From positions 1-7,017 of the forward strand of contig DAHVXO010000178.1 in NCBI GenBank assembly GCA_027356675.1: a DNA stretch of 7,017 nucleotides, read 5' to 3'. This stretch comes from Symbiobacteriaceae bacterium (lineage in GTDB: Bacteria; Bacillota_E; Symbiobacteriia; Symbiobacteriales; Symbiobacteriaceae). Below the pieces are notes generated by a model. The model worked only from the letters and a program-made list of their open reading frames with translations, was not told where the DNA came from and made no database searches. Of the stretch, positions 1 to 5,981 are shown piece by piece (within the stretch, counting starts at the first letter, position 1; every line of letters begins with the position of its first letter). Both the position numbers and the translations under genes were made by a program.

Positions 1-214
1 TCTTCAGGAAGCTGGCCCACCAGGCCTGCACGAGCGGCTTGGCACCGGGCTTGGCCGGGACGCTGTTGGCGATGGCGCCCTTGATGAAACCGGAGGCGTT
101 GAACGGGGTTGCGCCGCTGACCTTGTGCCAGCCGGCCTCGACCCACTGATAGCCCAGGTACAGGCGGATGATCAGCCACATCCAGCTACCCTTCGCGCCC
201 TTCAAGTACTCCAT
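1..214 (-). CDS. DoxX-family membrane protein (partial, N-terminal part)
   Basis: Reading the minus strand from the ATG at 214-212 gives 71 codons that stay open to the window edge, so the 3' end of the gene is missing. The start is supported by a strong ribosome binding site, GAGGAGG on the minus strand at about 224-230. The product begins MEYLKGAKGSWMWLIIRLYL and continues GYQWVEAGWHKVSG (residues 21-34). The aromatic, hydrophobic segment around residues 11-29 is a likely first membrane helix, and the whole pattern (GxWMWLIIRLYLGYQWxEAGWHK, then FNASGFIKGAI) is typical of DoxX-family proteins of Gram-positive bacteria. DoxX relatives are small integral membrane proteins; some are subunits of thiosulfate:quinone oxidoreductase, but most have no known role, so no substrate is proposed. 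The gene is divergent from the NYN gene. The family call is by recognition of the N-terminus only. Confidence 0.8.
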   Translation of the reverse strand, partial: MEYLKGAKGSWMWLIIRLYLGYQWVEAGWHKVSGATPFNASGFIKGAIANSVPAKPGAKPLVQAWWASFLK

Positions 215-511
215 GATTCCGTTCCTCCTCTAAATGAATTCCGAGTAACAAAGATAAGAGCATGTCGGAAGTAAACCCCATTTTTCCTACAAAGTTCTTC
301 ATTCTCACACAACTATAATCCCAATAGTCCGGGCGACTCCATCCACGAATGTTATCAAAATCACATGGTAATATAGAACTATGCGCAGTGAGCTAGAAGA
401 GTATGGTAGCCTGACCGTGTAGCCCCAAGTATCACTGACGGGTGCAGGAGGTTCGCCGGTGCGTCTGGAACTCTCATTTGGAAGGTGCAGTGGCCGTCAC
501 AAACGTCAAGA

Positions 512-564
512 GCGCGTGAAAAGGTTCGGCTTTGGCCGTTGACCCAACAGGTAAAACCACGCGC
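512..564 (+). repeat. Nested inverted repeat, possible stem-loop
   Basis: GCGCGTG at 512-518 is exactly complementary to CACGCGC at 558-564. Inside it, CGGC (527-530) pairs with GCCG (535-538) around a TTTG loop, and GGT (523-525) can extend that stem with ACC (542-544) across an unpaired T on one side and TTG on the other. The element could fold as a small branched or internal-looped RNA or mark a DNA-binding site. It lies upstream of the suggested NYN promoter, so it may not be in that transcript. It matches no riboswitch or RNA family that I recognise, and chance is a fair explanation. Confidence 0.25.
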
Positions 565-579
565 GGCACCGAATAGGCA

Positions 580-607
580 TTAGCATAAGTTGCATTTCAC
601 CTAAAAT
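580..607 (+). promoter_or_regulatory. Possible sigma-A-type promoter of the NYN gene
   Basis: TTAGCA (580-585) and TAAAAT (602-607) resemble the -35 (TTGACA, 4 of 6) and -10 (TATAAT, 5 of 6) elements, with a 16-base spacer. Transcription would start near 614 and leave a leader of about 40 bases containing the GGAGGT ribosome binding site at 639-644. It is the best candidate by eye in the 250 bases before the gene, but hexamers of this quality occur by chance in AT-rich DNA. Confidence 0.35.
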
Positions 608-652
608 CCCCAAAGTTATTGGTCTGGTAAATTTAGATGGAGGTAGTGTTTG

Positions 653-2254
653 GTGGCAACCTGCGCTTTGTTCATTGACTACGAAAACGTCTTCAAGTCC
701 CTTCGGGGGCAGAACATCAACACAACCCATAAACAACTCGCCGAGATCTTCAAGGCCGAAGCCAACCGGTTCGGGGAAGTCATCTACGCGCGTGCTTACG
801 CACCATGGGACATCTTCCCGGAGGCGATGTCCGTCTTTGATCGGCATGACATCAAACCGGAGTACGTGGAGGGTGGGCGCAAGGACAACGCAGACCTGGT
901 CATGAGCTTGCAGATCCAGGAGTTCTTACGCATCCCCGGCCGCGACGCGGACACCTTTATCCTGGTGACCGGCGACGGGGATTTTGTTCATGTGATCCGG
1001 ATCTTGCAGCAGGAGCAGAAGCGGGTCGTGGTCTGGGGAGTCGAAGGCTCCATCAGTACACGTCTGCTGGCCCGGGTCTCTGACCTGGTCAACATCCAGA
1101 GCCTGCTGGCGGGTCATGGGATCGTGCCGGGGAACGGCGCTGCGTCCGAGGCGGGCGGGCACCGGGCACCGGCTCGGACGGAGGGCCCGCCGTCCAAGGA
1201 CATTGCGACACGGGCACTCATCCTGCGGGCGGAGGGCGTCATGCTTGCGCGCGGGTGGGTGCAGGTCCCCTTCCTGACCCTCATGCATGAGATGTCTACT
1301 TCAAACATCTTCGGCGAGGACAGCGAGCAGCGCCGCCTTCTGATTGTAAGGTCCCTGGAGGACGGCATTCTTGAGACCAAGAAGCAACCCAACCCCAAGC
1401 GCCCCGGGACCGACACAACGTTTGTGCTCCTGAAGAAGGACAATCCGACAGTGACCCATACGCTCCAGTCCATCTCACGGGTCATCGCGCATATGCGCCA
1501 GGTGCTGGGCTCGATGCCAGGGGCCAACTGGGTCGCCTACGGACTCCTCGACAAGGTGCTGGCCAGCGATGCGTCCATGCCGCATGGGCCGGCCGGAGAG
1601 CCCGACCGCCGGGCCTGGATTGACCTGAGTATCGCTGAAGGCCTGATCCGGCTGGAGCGCAAGGAGAATCCCAAGAACCCGGAATTCCCGACCTCCGCCC
1701 TCTTCTTGGCGGAAGAGCATCCGCTGGTGCAGCAGATCATCCCTGGCGAGGACATCTCACCGATGCTCCGGCGTCTGGTCATCCATATGGATCACTACCT
1801 GACTCGCACCGGCTACGCCTGGATGTCCATGGGCTTGCTGCGGCAGCAACTCACCGTGTACGGTCAGCAAGAGATGGAGCGGGCCATTCGGGTCGCCAAC
1901 GAGTCTGGCCTGATCATCATCCGGCAGCAGCCGAACCAGTTCGGGAGCCGTCCGACGACCGGTGCATACCTGCAGTCGGATAGCCAGGCCGTTGTCGAGA
2001 CCCTTGCCGAGCGCGACCATCGGCTCGACCAGTTGCTTCAGATGTATCTTGAACGTGACGTGGTTCCGCGACCCACCTTGGAGTCGCACTTGGAGGATCT
2101 GCTGGCTGGCGTCATCCCAGGGCCTCAGGAATGGCTGGATCTCCTCGTCAGCCACCAGATTCTCAGCCACGGCACAACGGCAGAGGGCGAAGCGGGGTAC
2201 TCTCTCAACCGGCAGCATCCTGTGGTTTCACGGCGCATAAGCGTGGTCTTATAA
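653..2254 (+). CDS. NYN/LabA-like PIN-fold protein with four C-terminal winged-helix-like repeats
   Basis: The first ~150 residues form a NYN domain (PIN-like fold, DUF88/LabA group), a family of predicted metal-dependent RNases. Counted from the GTG start, the motifs are FIDYEN with D9, KDNADLVMSL with D78 and D81, and VTGDGDF with D108 and D110; these acidic residues are those expected to bind the metal. A flexible G/A/P-rich linker (about 154-184) follows. Residues ~187-529 read as four degenerate copies of an 80-90 residue unit, each with helices, an amphipathic helix ending in a G/I-L motif (SLEDGIL, SIAEGLI, NESGLII, VSHQILS), a polar hairpin and a strand, often followed by NP/HP-x-V. 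This resembles winged-helix or LOTUS/OST-HTH domains, which often accompany NYN domains and bind RNA, but that assignment is inferred. GTG at 653 is preferred because GGAGGT (639-644) is 8 bases upstream; an in-frame TTG at 650 would leave only 5. The protein looks cytosolic, without signal peptide or membrane segment. Its RNA target is unknown. Confidence 0.85.
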   Translation: MATCALFIDYENVFKSLRGQNINTTHKQLAEIFKAEANRFGEVIYARAYAPWDIFPEAMSVFDRHDIKPEYVEGGRKDNADLVMSLQIQEFLRIPGRDADTFILVTGDGDFVHVIRILQQEQKRVVVWGVEGSISTRLLARVSDLVNIQSLLAGHGIVPGNGAASEAGGHRAPARTEGPPSKDIATRALILRAEGVMLARGWVQVPFLTLMHEMSTSNIFGEDSEQRRLLIVRSLEDGILETKKQPNPKRPGTDTTFVLLKKDNPTVTHTLQSISRVIAHMRQVLGSMPGANWVAYGLLDKVLASDASMPHGPAGEPDRRAWIDLSIAEGLIRLERKENPKNPEFPTSALFLAEEHPLVQQIIPGEDISPMLRRLVIHMDHYLTRTGYAWMSMGLLRQQLTVYGQQEMERAIRVANESGLIIIRQQPNQFGSRPTTGAYLQSDSQAVVETLAERDHRLDQLLQMYLERDVVPRPTLESHLEDLLAGVIPGPQEWLDLLVSHQILSHGTTAEGEAGYSLNRQHPVVSRRISVVL

Positions 2255-2273
2255 ATTCATTACCGGTAGCAAC

Positions 2274-2308
2274 GCCCTTCATGCGCTCTTGGCGTGAAGG
2301 GCTTTTTT
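2274..2308 (+). terminator. Intrinsic terminator after the NYN gene
   Basis: GCCCTTCATGC (2274-2284) pairs with GCGTGAAGGGC (2292-2302) over 11 base pairs, including one G-U pair, around a 7-base loop. Six T residues (2303-2308) follow directly. It begins 19 bases after the NYN stop codon and should end that transcript, separating it from the ferredoxin gene. Confidence 0.93.
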
Positions 2309-2428
2309 CTTGCCCAAGCGGACCCCGGTGCGCGCCCTAGGTCCCTTTCCGAGACTTTCCGCTCATTAACGCGCGCAAGCCCTACGTGGTACGCTTAGTT
2401 TGGTTTAAAGCACCAGGGGGTGGTCCGC

Positions 2429-2665
2429 ATGTGGACCGCGCTGCGTCGAATCGAATGGTTCCGGAACAGCCGGCGCGCGGAGCCGGACCCGGAAATTCAG
2501 CCATGCAGCAAATGCCAGCGGTGTGTGAACGCGTGTCCTACCGGGGCCTTGCACTACCGCGACGGCCTTTGGTCGCTGGACTTGGAACTCTGCCATCTGT
2601 GCGGGGATTGTGCGTCTGTCTGTCCGAACATCCTGATCAACGAGCAGAAATCTTACCCAGCTTGA
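2429..2665 (+). CDS. Small 2[4Fe-4S] ferredoxin-like protein
   Basis: This 78-residue protein carries two complete CxxCxxCxxxCP motifs: C26, C29, C32, C36 (CSKCQRCVNACP) and C55, C58, C61, C65 (CHLCGDCASVCP). This is the signature of bacterial dicluster ferredoxins, which hold two [4Fe-4S] clusters and move single electrons between redox enzymes. A basic stretch of about 25 residues precedes the first cluster; it is not a clear signal peptide. The chosen ATG has AGGGGG (2415-2420) 8 bases upstream. An in-frame GTG at 2420 would add three residues but overlaps that ribosome binding site. The gene stands alone, with an intrinsic terminator on each side, and a weak promoter-like pair (TTAACG 2366-2371, TACGCT 2390-2395, 18-base spacer) lies upstream. 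Its redox partner cannot be told from the sequence. Proximity to the ETF operon is suggestive, but transcription is separate. Confidence 0.88.
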   Translation: MWTALRRIEWFRNSRRAEPDPEIQPCSKCQRCVNACPTGALHYRDGLWSLDLELCHLCGDCASVCPNILINEQKSYPA

Positions 2666-2685
2666 ACAGTCTCCCCGCAGATACG

Positions 2686-2725
2686 GCAAGAGGAGGGCAA
2701 CCGCCCACCTCTTGCTGTTCTTTTT
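2686..2725 (+). terminator. Intrinsic terminator after the ferredoxin gene
   Basis: GCAAGAGGAGGGC (2686-2698) pairs with GCCCACCTCTTGC (2703-2715), giving 12 base pairs and one A-A mismatch around an AACC loop. The T-rich run TGTTCTTTTT (2716-2725) follows. It starts 20 bases past the ferredoxin stop and insulates the downstream fatty-acid operon from read-through. Confidence 0.88.
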
Positions 2726-2850
2726 ACTTGTCGTCGATGGTGAGCTTTCACGCAGACTGCGCAAACCGTCAGCCTTTGTGACGAGGATAACAATCTCTTT
2801 TATGCGAGAAAGGCAGGACTTTTGGTACGAACATTTGAATAGGCTGGTTA

Positions 2851-2870
2851 CTGAATGACGGTTCATTCAG
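2851..2870. promoter_or_regulatory. FadR operator (perfect inverted repeat)
   Basis: CTGAATGA (2851-2858), spacer CGGT, and TCATTCAG (2863-2870) form a perfect 8-bp inverted repeat. The TGAATGA-N4-TCATTCA core is that of the FadR (YsiA) box of Bacillus, where long-chain acyl-CoA releases the repressor. The site lies 54 bases before the fadD start, covers the likely -35 element, and the operon's second gene encodes FadR. Autoregulated repression of the operon is therefore the expected arrangement. Confidence 0.92.
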
Positions 2871-2890
2871 AATGGGGCTGGGGTTATGAT
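2862..2890 (+). promoter_or_regulatory. Promoter of the fadD-fadR-etfB-etfA operon
   Basis: TATGAT (2885-2890) matches the -10 consensus in 5 of 6 positions. TTCATT (2862-2867), exactly 17 bases upstream, is a weak -35 element (3 of 6) lying inside the right arm of the FadR operator. Transcription would begin near 2897, leaving a short leader that is mostly ribosome binding site (AGGAGG from 2906 and GGAGGGG 2913-2919). Overlap with the operator implies that bound FadR excludes RNA polymerase. Confidence 0.7.
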
Positions 2891-2924
2891 CCGCTGAGTT
2901 GGGTCAGGAGGGGGAGGGGAATCC

Positions 2925-4601
2925 ATGAACCAGGGTTATTCCGCAAAGCCCTGGCTACAAGCCTATCCGGCTGAGGTGCCCGCGACGCTTTCGTATCCCG
3001 AGGAACCACTGTACAACCTACTTGAACACGCAGCCGACCGCTATCCAGACAATGACGCCACCATCTTCTTTGGGGCCCGGCTCACCTACCGGGAAGTACG
3101 GACGCAAGCAAGGCGCTTGGCAGCCGGCCTACGCGAAATCGGCGTACAAAAGGGCGAACGGGTCGCCATCATGCTGCCGAACTGCCCCCAGGCCGTGATC
3201 GCCTACTACGGCGTACTCATGGCCGGCGCGGTCGTGGTGCAGGTGAACCCGTTGTACACGCAGCGGGAGCTCAAGCACCAGATCGCCGACAGCGGCGCCC
3301 GGGTCATGATCACACTGGACTTGCTATCTCCCAAGTTGCGGGGGCTCGGACTCTCTCACATCGCAATTACCGGCCTCCCGGAGTACATGCCGATTCCGAC
3401 CAAATGGCTGGCCCCGCTCAAGTTGAAGCCCCCGAAGATCCCGTATGGCGGCCTCTTCATGCGCTGGGCCGACCTCATGTGCTGCGATCCCCTTGAGCAG
3501 CCGGTCCCGGTGGATGCGAAGGCGGACGTCGCCCTGCTGCAGTACACAGGCGCGACGACGGGCCTGGCCAAAGGCTGCATGCTGACGCATCGCAACCTTA
3601 TGGCCAACGTGCAACAAACAGCGGCATGGCTCTACCGCATAAGACCCGGCGATGGCGTCATCACGATGGCGGCGCTCCCGCTCTTCCACGTGTATGGCAT
3701 GACGACGGTCATGAATTTCACCATCTTCCTTGGCGGTACGCTGCTGCTGCAGCCCAAGTTCGAGGCGAGCCAGACCCTGAAGCTCATTCAGAAGTTTCGT
3801 CCGTCGCTCTTCCCCGGTGCCCCCACCATGTACGTGGCGCTCAACCATTCGCCTCATGTGGAGAAGTACCAGCTCGACTCGATCGAGGCCTGCATCTCCG
3901 GGGCGGCGCCGCTGCCTGTTGAGGTGCAGCAGACCTTTGAGCGACTCACCGGCGGACGGCTGGTCGAAGGCTACGGCCTGACCGAGGCCAGCCCGGTGAC
4001 CCACGCCAACCCAATCTGGGGAGAGCGCATCGAAGGCTCCATCGGCGTGCCCTGGCCGGACACGGAGGCTCGCATTGTCGATTCCGCGACTGGGAAAGAC
4101 CTCCCCGTCGGCGAGGTGGGTGAGCTCATCATCCGCGGACCGCAGGTCATGCTCGGCTATTGGAACCGCCCCGATGCCACCGCAGAGACCCTGCACGATG
4201 GGTGGCTCTTCACCGGCGATATGGCGCGCATGGACGACCGTGGCTACTTCTATATCGTCGATCGGAAGAAGGACCTGATTATCGCCGGTGGCTTCAATAT
4301 CTATCCGCGTGAGGTGGAGGAGGTCCTCTACCTGCACCGGGGCGTCAAGGAGGCCGTGGTGGTCGGCGTGCCGGACGAGTACCGGGGCGAGACCGTGAAG
4401 GCCTACATCGTGCCCAAAGAGGGCTCCACCCTCGACAAGAGCGAGATCACGGACTTCTGCCGGCAGAACCTCGCGTCTTTCAAAATTCCCCGCCTCATCG
4501 AATTCCGAACGGAACTGCCGAAATCGATGGTGGGAAAGGTACTGCGGCGGGTCCTTCTCGAAGAAGAGATGAAGGCCATGGAACAGAAGGGGGTGGGGTA
4601 G
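2925..4601 (+). CDS. fadD: Long-chain fatty acid--CoA ligase (acyl-CoA synthetase)
   Basis: The enzyme activates long-chain fatty acids with ATP and CoA to acyl-CoA, AMP and pyrophosphate, the entry step of beta-oxidation. The 558 residues are close to the usual length of Bacillus LcfA and E. coli FadD, and the ANL-superfamily motifs occur in order. They are the ATP-binding loop YTGATTGLAKG (207-217), the YGLTEAS motif (350-356), TGD with D432, DRKKDLI with R447, the GGFNIYP hinge region (455-461), and the C-terminal PKSMVGKVLRR with the predicted catalytic K538. No signal peptide is seen, and the family acts at the inner face of the membrane. The phosphate loop has Ala210 where most relatives have Gly. 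It is the first gene of the operon, behind a FadR-controlled promoter; its stop is 2-5 bases from the fadR start, so the two genes are probably translationally coupled. The exact chain-length preference cannot be read. Bacillus calls this gene lcfA. Confidence 0.95.
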   Translation: MNQGYSAKPWLQAYPAEVPATLSYPEEPLYNLLEHAADRYPDNDATIFFGARLTYREVRTQARRLAAGLREIGVQKGERVAIMLPNCPQAVIAYYGVLMAGAVVVQVNPLYTQRELKHQIADSGARVMITLDLLSPKLRGLGLSHIAITGLPEYMPIPTKWLAPLKLKPPKIPYGGLFMRWADLMCCDPLEQPVPVDAKADVALLQYTGATTGLAKGCMLTHRNLMANVQQTAAWLYRIRPGDGVITMAALPLFHVYGMTTVMNFTIFLGGTLLLQPKFEASQTLKLIQKFRPSLFPGAPTMYVALNHSPHVEKYQLDSIEACISGAAPLPVEVQQTFERLTGGRLVEGYGLTEASPVTHANPIWGERIEGSIGVPWPDTEARIVDSATGKDLPVGEVGELIIRGPQVMLGYWNRPDATAETLHDGWLFTGDMARMDDRGYFYIVDRKKDLIIAGGFNIYPREVEEVLYLHRGVKEAVVVGVPDEYRGETVKAYIVPKEGSTLDKSEITDFCRQNLASFKIPRLIEFRTELPKSMVGKVLRRVLLEEEMKAMEQKGVG

Positions 4602-4606
4602 GGTTG

Positions 4607-5230
4607 GTGTTACGCAGCAGCGACAAGTACGCCGCGATCCTGGATTCCGCCCAATCGATCATCGCCAGGCAGGGATACCATCGGGCGCAGATCTCTCGGA
4701 TCGCGGCCGAGGCAGGCGTCGCTGCCGGCACCGTCTACCTCTACTTTAAGAACAAGCCGGACTTGCTGGTCTCGCTGTTTCGTGATCGGCTGGGTACACT
4801 GATCGAACAGGCTCGCGGGAATCTGACTGAGACCGATGACCCGCTGGAACAGCTCAGGCGCTTCATATGGCACCATCTGCACGCCTTGGCCAGCAGCAAG
4901 GATCTGGCGATGGTGACGCAAATTGAGATGCGTCAGGCCGACCTGAGCGTCCAGCAAGAGATCAGCCAGATCATGAAGGGCTATTTCCATGTGATCGATG
5001 AGATTGTCGAGGCAGGGCAGGCGACTGGCGTCTTTCGACAGGTTGACTCCCGCCAGATCCGGAACCTGGTGTATGGGACCCTGGACCAGACCGTGACCGC
5101 CTGGATTATGGCCGGCTGCCGCTTCGATCTGGAGTCGTTGGCTGACCCTACGTTCCAACTCGTGGCAGGTGGCGTGTGTGAGAATGAGCAAGGGGGAACG
5201 CAGAGGCATGGACATCCTGGTGCTGCTTAA
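4607..5230 (+). CDS. fadR: TetR-family fatty acid degradation regulator FadR
   Basis: This is a TetR-type repressor. Counted from the GTG, the N-terminal helix-turn-helix is at about residues 28-47 (QISRIAAEAGVAAGTVYLYF), followed by KNKPDLL. The ligand-binding part contains LAMVTQIEMRQ (100-110), IMKGYFHVIDEI (122-133) and YGTLDQTVTAWIM (156-168), which closely resemble the equivalent segments of B. subtilis FadR (YsiA). That protein represses beta-oxidation genes and lets go when long-chain acyl-CoA binds, so the product of the preceding enzyme is the expected signal. The predicted operator lies before fadD. Two start codons are possible, TTG 4604 and GTG 4607; GTG is preferred because the G-rich AAGGGGGTGGGG tract (4587-4598), inside the end of fadD, is better spaced. 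The protein has 207 residues, about a dozen more than I recall for the Bacillus protein. The extra tail (VCENEQGGTQ and onward) is encoded largely across the ribosome binding site and the first 23 bases of etfB. Confidence 0.93.
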   Translation: MLRSSDKYAAILDSAQSIIARQGYHRAQISRIAAEAGVAAGTVYLYFKNKPDLLVSLFRDRLGTLIEQARGNLTETDDPLEQLRRFIWHHLHALASSKDLAMVTQIEMRQADLSVQQEISQIMKGYFHVIDEIVEAGQATGVFRQVDSRQIRNLVYGTLDQTVTAWIMAGCRFDLESLADPTFQLVAGGVCENEQGGTQRHGHPGAA

Positions 5231-5963
5231 GCAAACGTTCGATACTGAAGCCAAAATCGTGGTCAAGGATGGCCGCATCCTCGACGACGACGCGACCCTA
5301 ATTATCAACCCCTATGATGAATACGCAGTCGAGGAGGCTCTCAAGATCCGGGAGGCTCAGGGCGGGACGGTGATCGTGGTGTCGGTGGGGTCCGACCGGA
5401 CTGAGGAGGCGCTCCGCCGGGCACTGGCCATGGGCACCGACGAAGCTGCCCTGATCGAGCCCCCCGCAGGTGCGGATGAGTACACCATCGCCAGCCTTCT
5501 GGCGGCCTGGGCCCGCACCCGGACCTTCGATCTCATTCTGGCCGGCAACGTCTCGGTCGACAGCGGCGCAGGCCAGACCGGCGTGCGCGTGGCGGAAGCC
5601 TTGGGACTGCCCCACGTGGCAGCGGCGCTCAAGATCGAGGTCGGCGGCGGCAAGGCTACCGTCCACCGGGATGCCGAAGGCGACACCGAAATTCTGGAGG
5701 TGTCCCTGCCGGCACTGGTGACCGCCCAGCAGGGTCTCAACGAGCCCCGGTACCCGTCTGTACCCGGTATCATGAAGGCGAAACGCAAGACCATCACCCG
5801 GATCAAGGCCGCTGAGCTGGATGTGGACGCCCCGGCCCGCTCTGGCGTCACTTCGGTCTACCAGGCTCAGCAGAACCGGCTGGGGAAGATCGTCAAGGGC
5901 TCTCCCGCCGAGCAGGCCAAGCAGCTGGTTGAACTGCTGCGCGGCGAAGCCAAGGTCATTTAA
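5208..5963 (+). CDS. etfB: Electron transfer flavoprotein subunit beta
   Basis: This is the beta subunit of the soluble ETF heterodimer, which takes electrons from acyl-CoA dehydrogenases and passes them on, normally to a membrane ETF:quinone oxidoreductase. The 251 residues are a normal length. The protein opens MDILVLLKQTFDTEAKIVVK, like the Bacillus subunit, and contains the AMP-binding loop AGNVSVDSGAGQTG (112-125) and the ETF-beta signature running from VTAQQGLNEPRYP to GIMKAKRK (171-194). The recognition loop has Val185 where relatives I recall carry Leu. ATG 5208 is chosen because it gives the conserved N-terminus; AGGGGG at 5191-5196 is 11 bases upstream, a slightly long spacer. In-frame upstream starts (GTG 5169, ATG 5184) would add a non-conserved extension. 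The start lies inside fadR (23-base overlap), suggesting coupled translation. No fadB-like gene intervenes. Nothing in the sequence specifically supports an electron-bifurcating type. Confidence 0.95.
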   Translation: MDILVLLKQTFDTEAKIVVKDGRILDDDATLIINPYDEYAVEEALKIREAQGGTVIVVSVGSDRTEEALRRALAMGTDEAALIEPPAGADEYTIASLLAAWARTRTFDLILAGNVSVDSGAGQTGVRVAEALGLPHVAAALKIEVGGGKATVHRDAEGDTEILEVSLPALVTAQQGLNEPRYPSVPGIMKAKRKTITRIKAAELDVDAPARSGVTSVYQAQQNRLGKIVKGSPAEQAKQLVELLRGEAKVI

Positions 5964-5981
5964 GGGGAGGGCGAATACAAA

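Larger units (their letters stand above)
215..649. other. Divergent intergenic region, no convincing gene
   Basis: About 435 bases separate the divergent doxX-like and NYN genes. The doxX-proximal part (roughly 230-400) is visibly richer in A and T than the coding regions, as expected for regulatory DNA. No open reading frame here has a credible start with a ribosome binding site; the ATG at 381 opens only 13 codons and lacks one. The region must hold promoters for both genes. I can suggest one for the NYN gene, but none with confidence for doxX. A nested inverted repeat lies at 512-564, described separately. Confidence 0.6.

Noticed and set aside
381..422. Tiny reading frame of 13 codons in the divergent intergenic region
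   Set aside because: There is no ribosome binding site in front of the ATG and no recognisable peptide; length is at chance level.
437..500. Short repeats GGTGCAG (twice) and TGACGG/CCGTCA that might suggest a riboswitch
   Set aside because: The arms are short, far apart and flanked by no conserved riboswitch core that I can recognise.
2386..2781. Alternative plus-strand frame overlapping the ferredoxin gene
   Set aside because: It conflicts with the ferredoxin frame, which has two perfect CxxCxxCxxxCP motifs and a good ribosome binding site, and it would run through the terminator at 2686-2725.
2776..2794. TTGTGA followed by GGATAACAAT, resembling the E. coli lac operator
   Set aside because: The right half-site matches over ten bases, but the left half is displaced by one base and the site is not symmetric. 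No LacI-family gene is present, so coincidence is most likely.
3324..4337. Long minus-strand open frame of 337 codons opposite fadD
   Set aside because: It mirrors the codons of a well-recognised acyl-CoA synthetase gene, is rich in H and R as expected of antisense frames in GC-rich DNA, and shows no known motif.
4610..5308. Minus-strand open frame opposite fadR and the start of etfB
   Set aside because: It spans the junction of two firmly identified plus-strand genes and has no recognisable domain.
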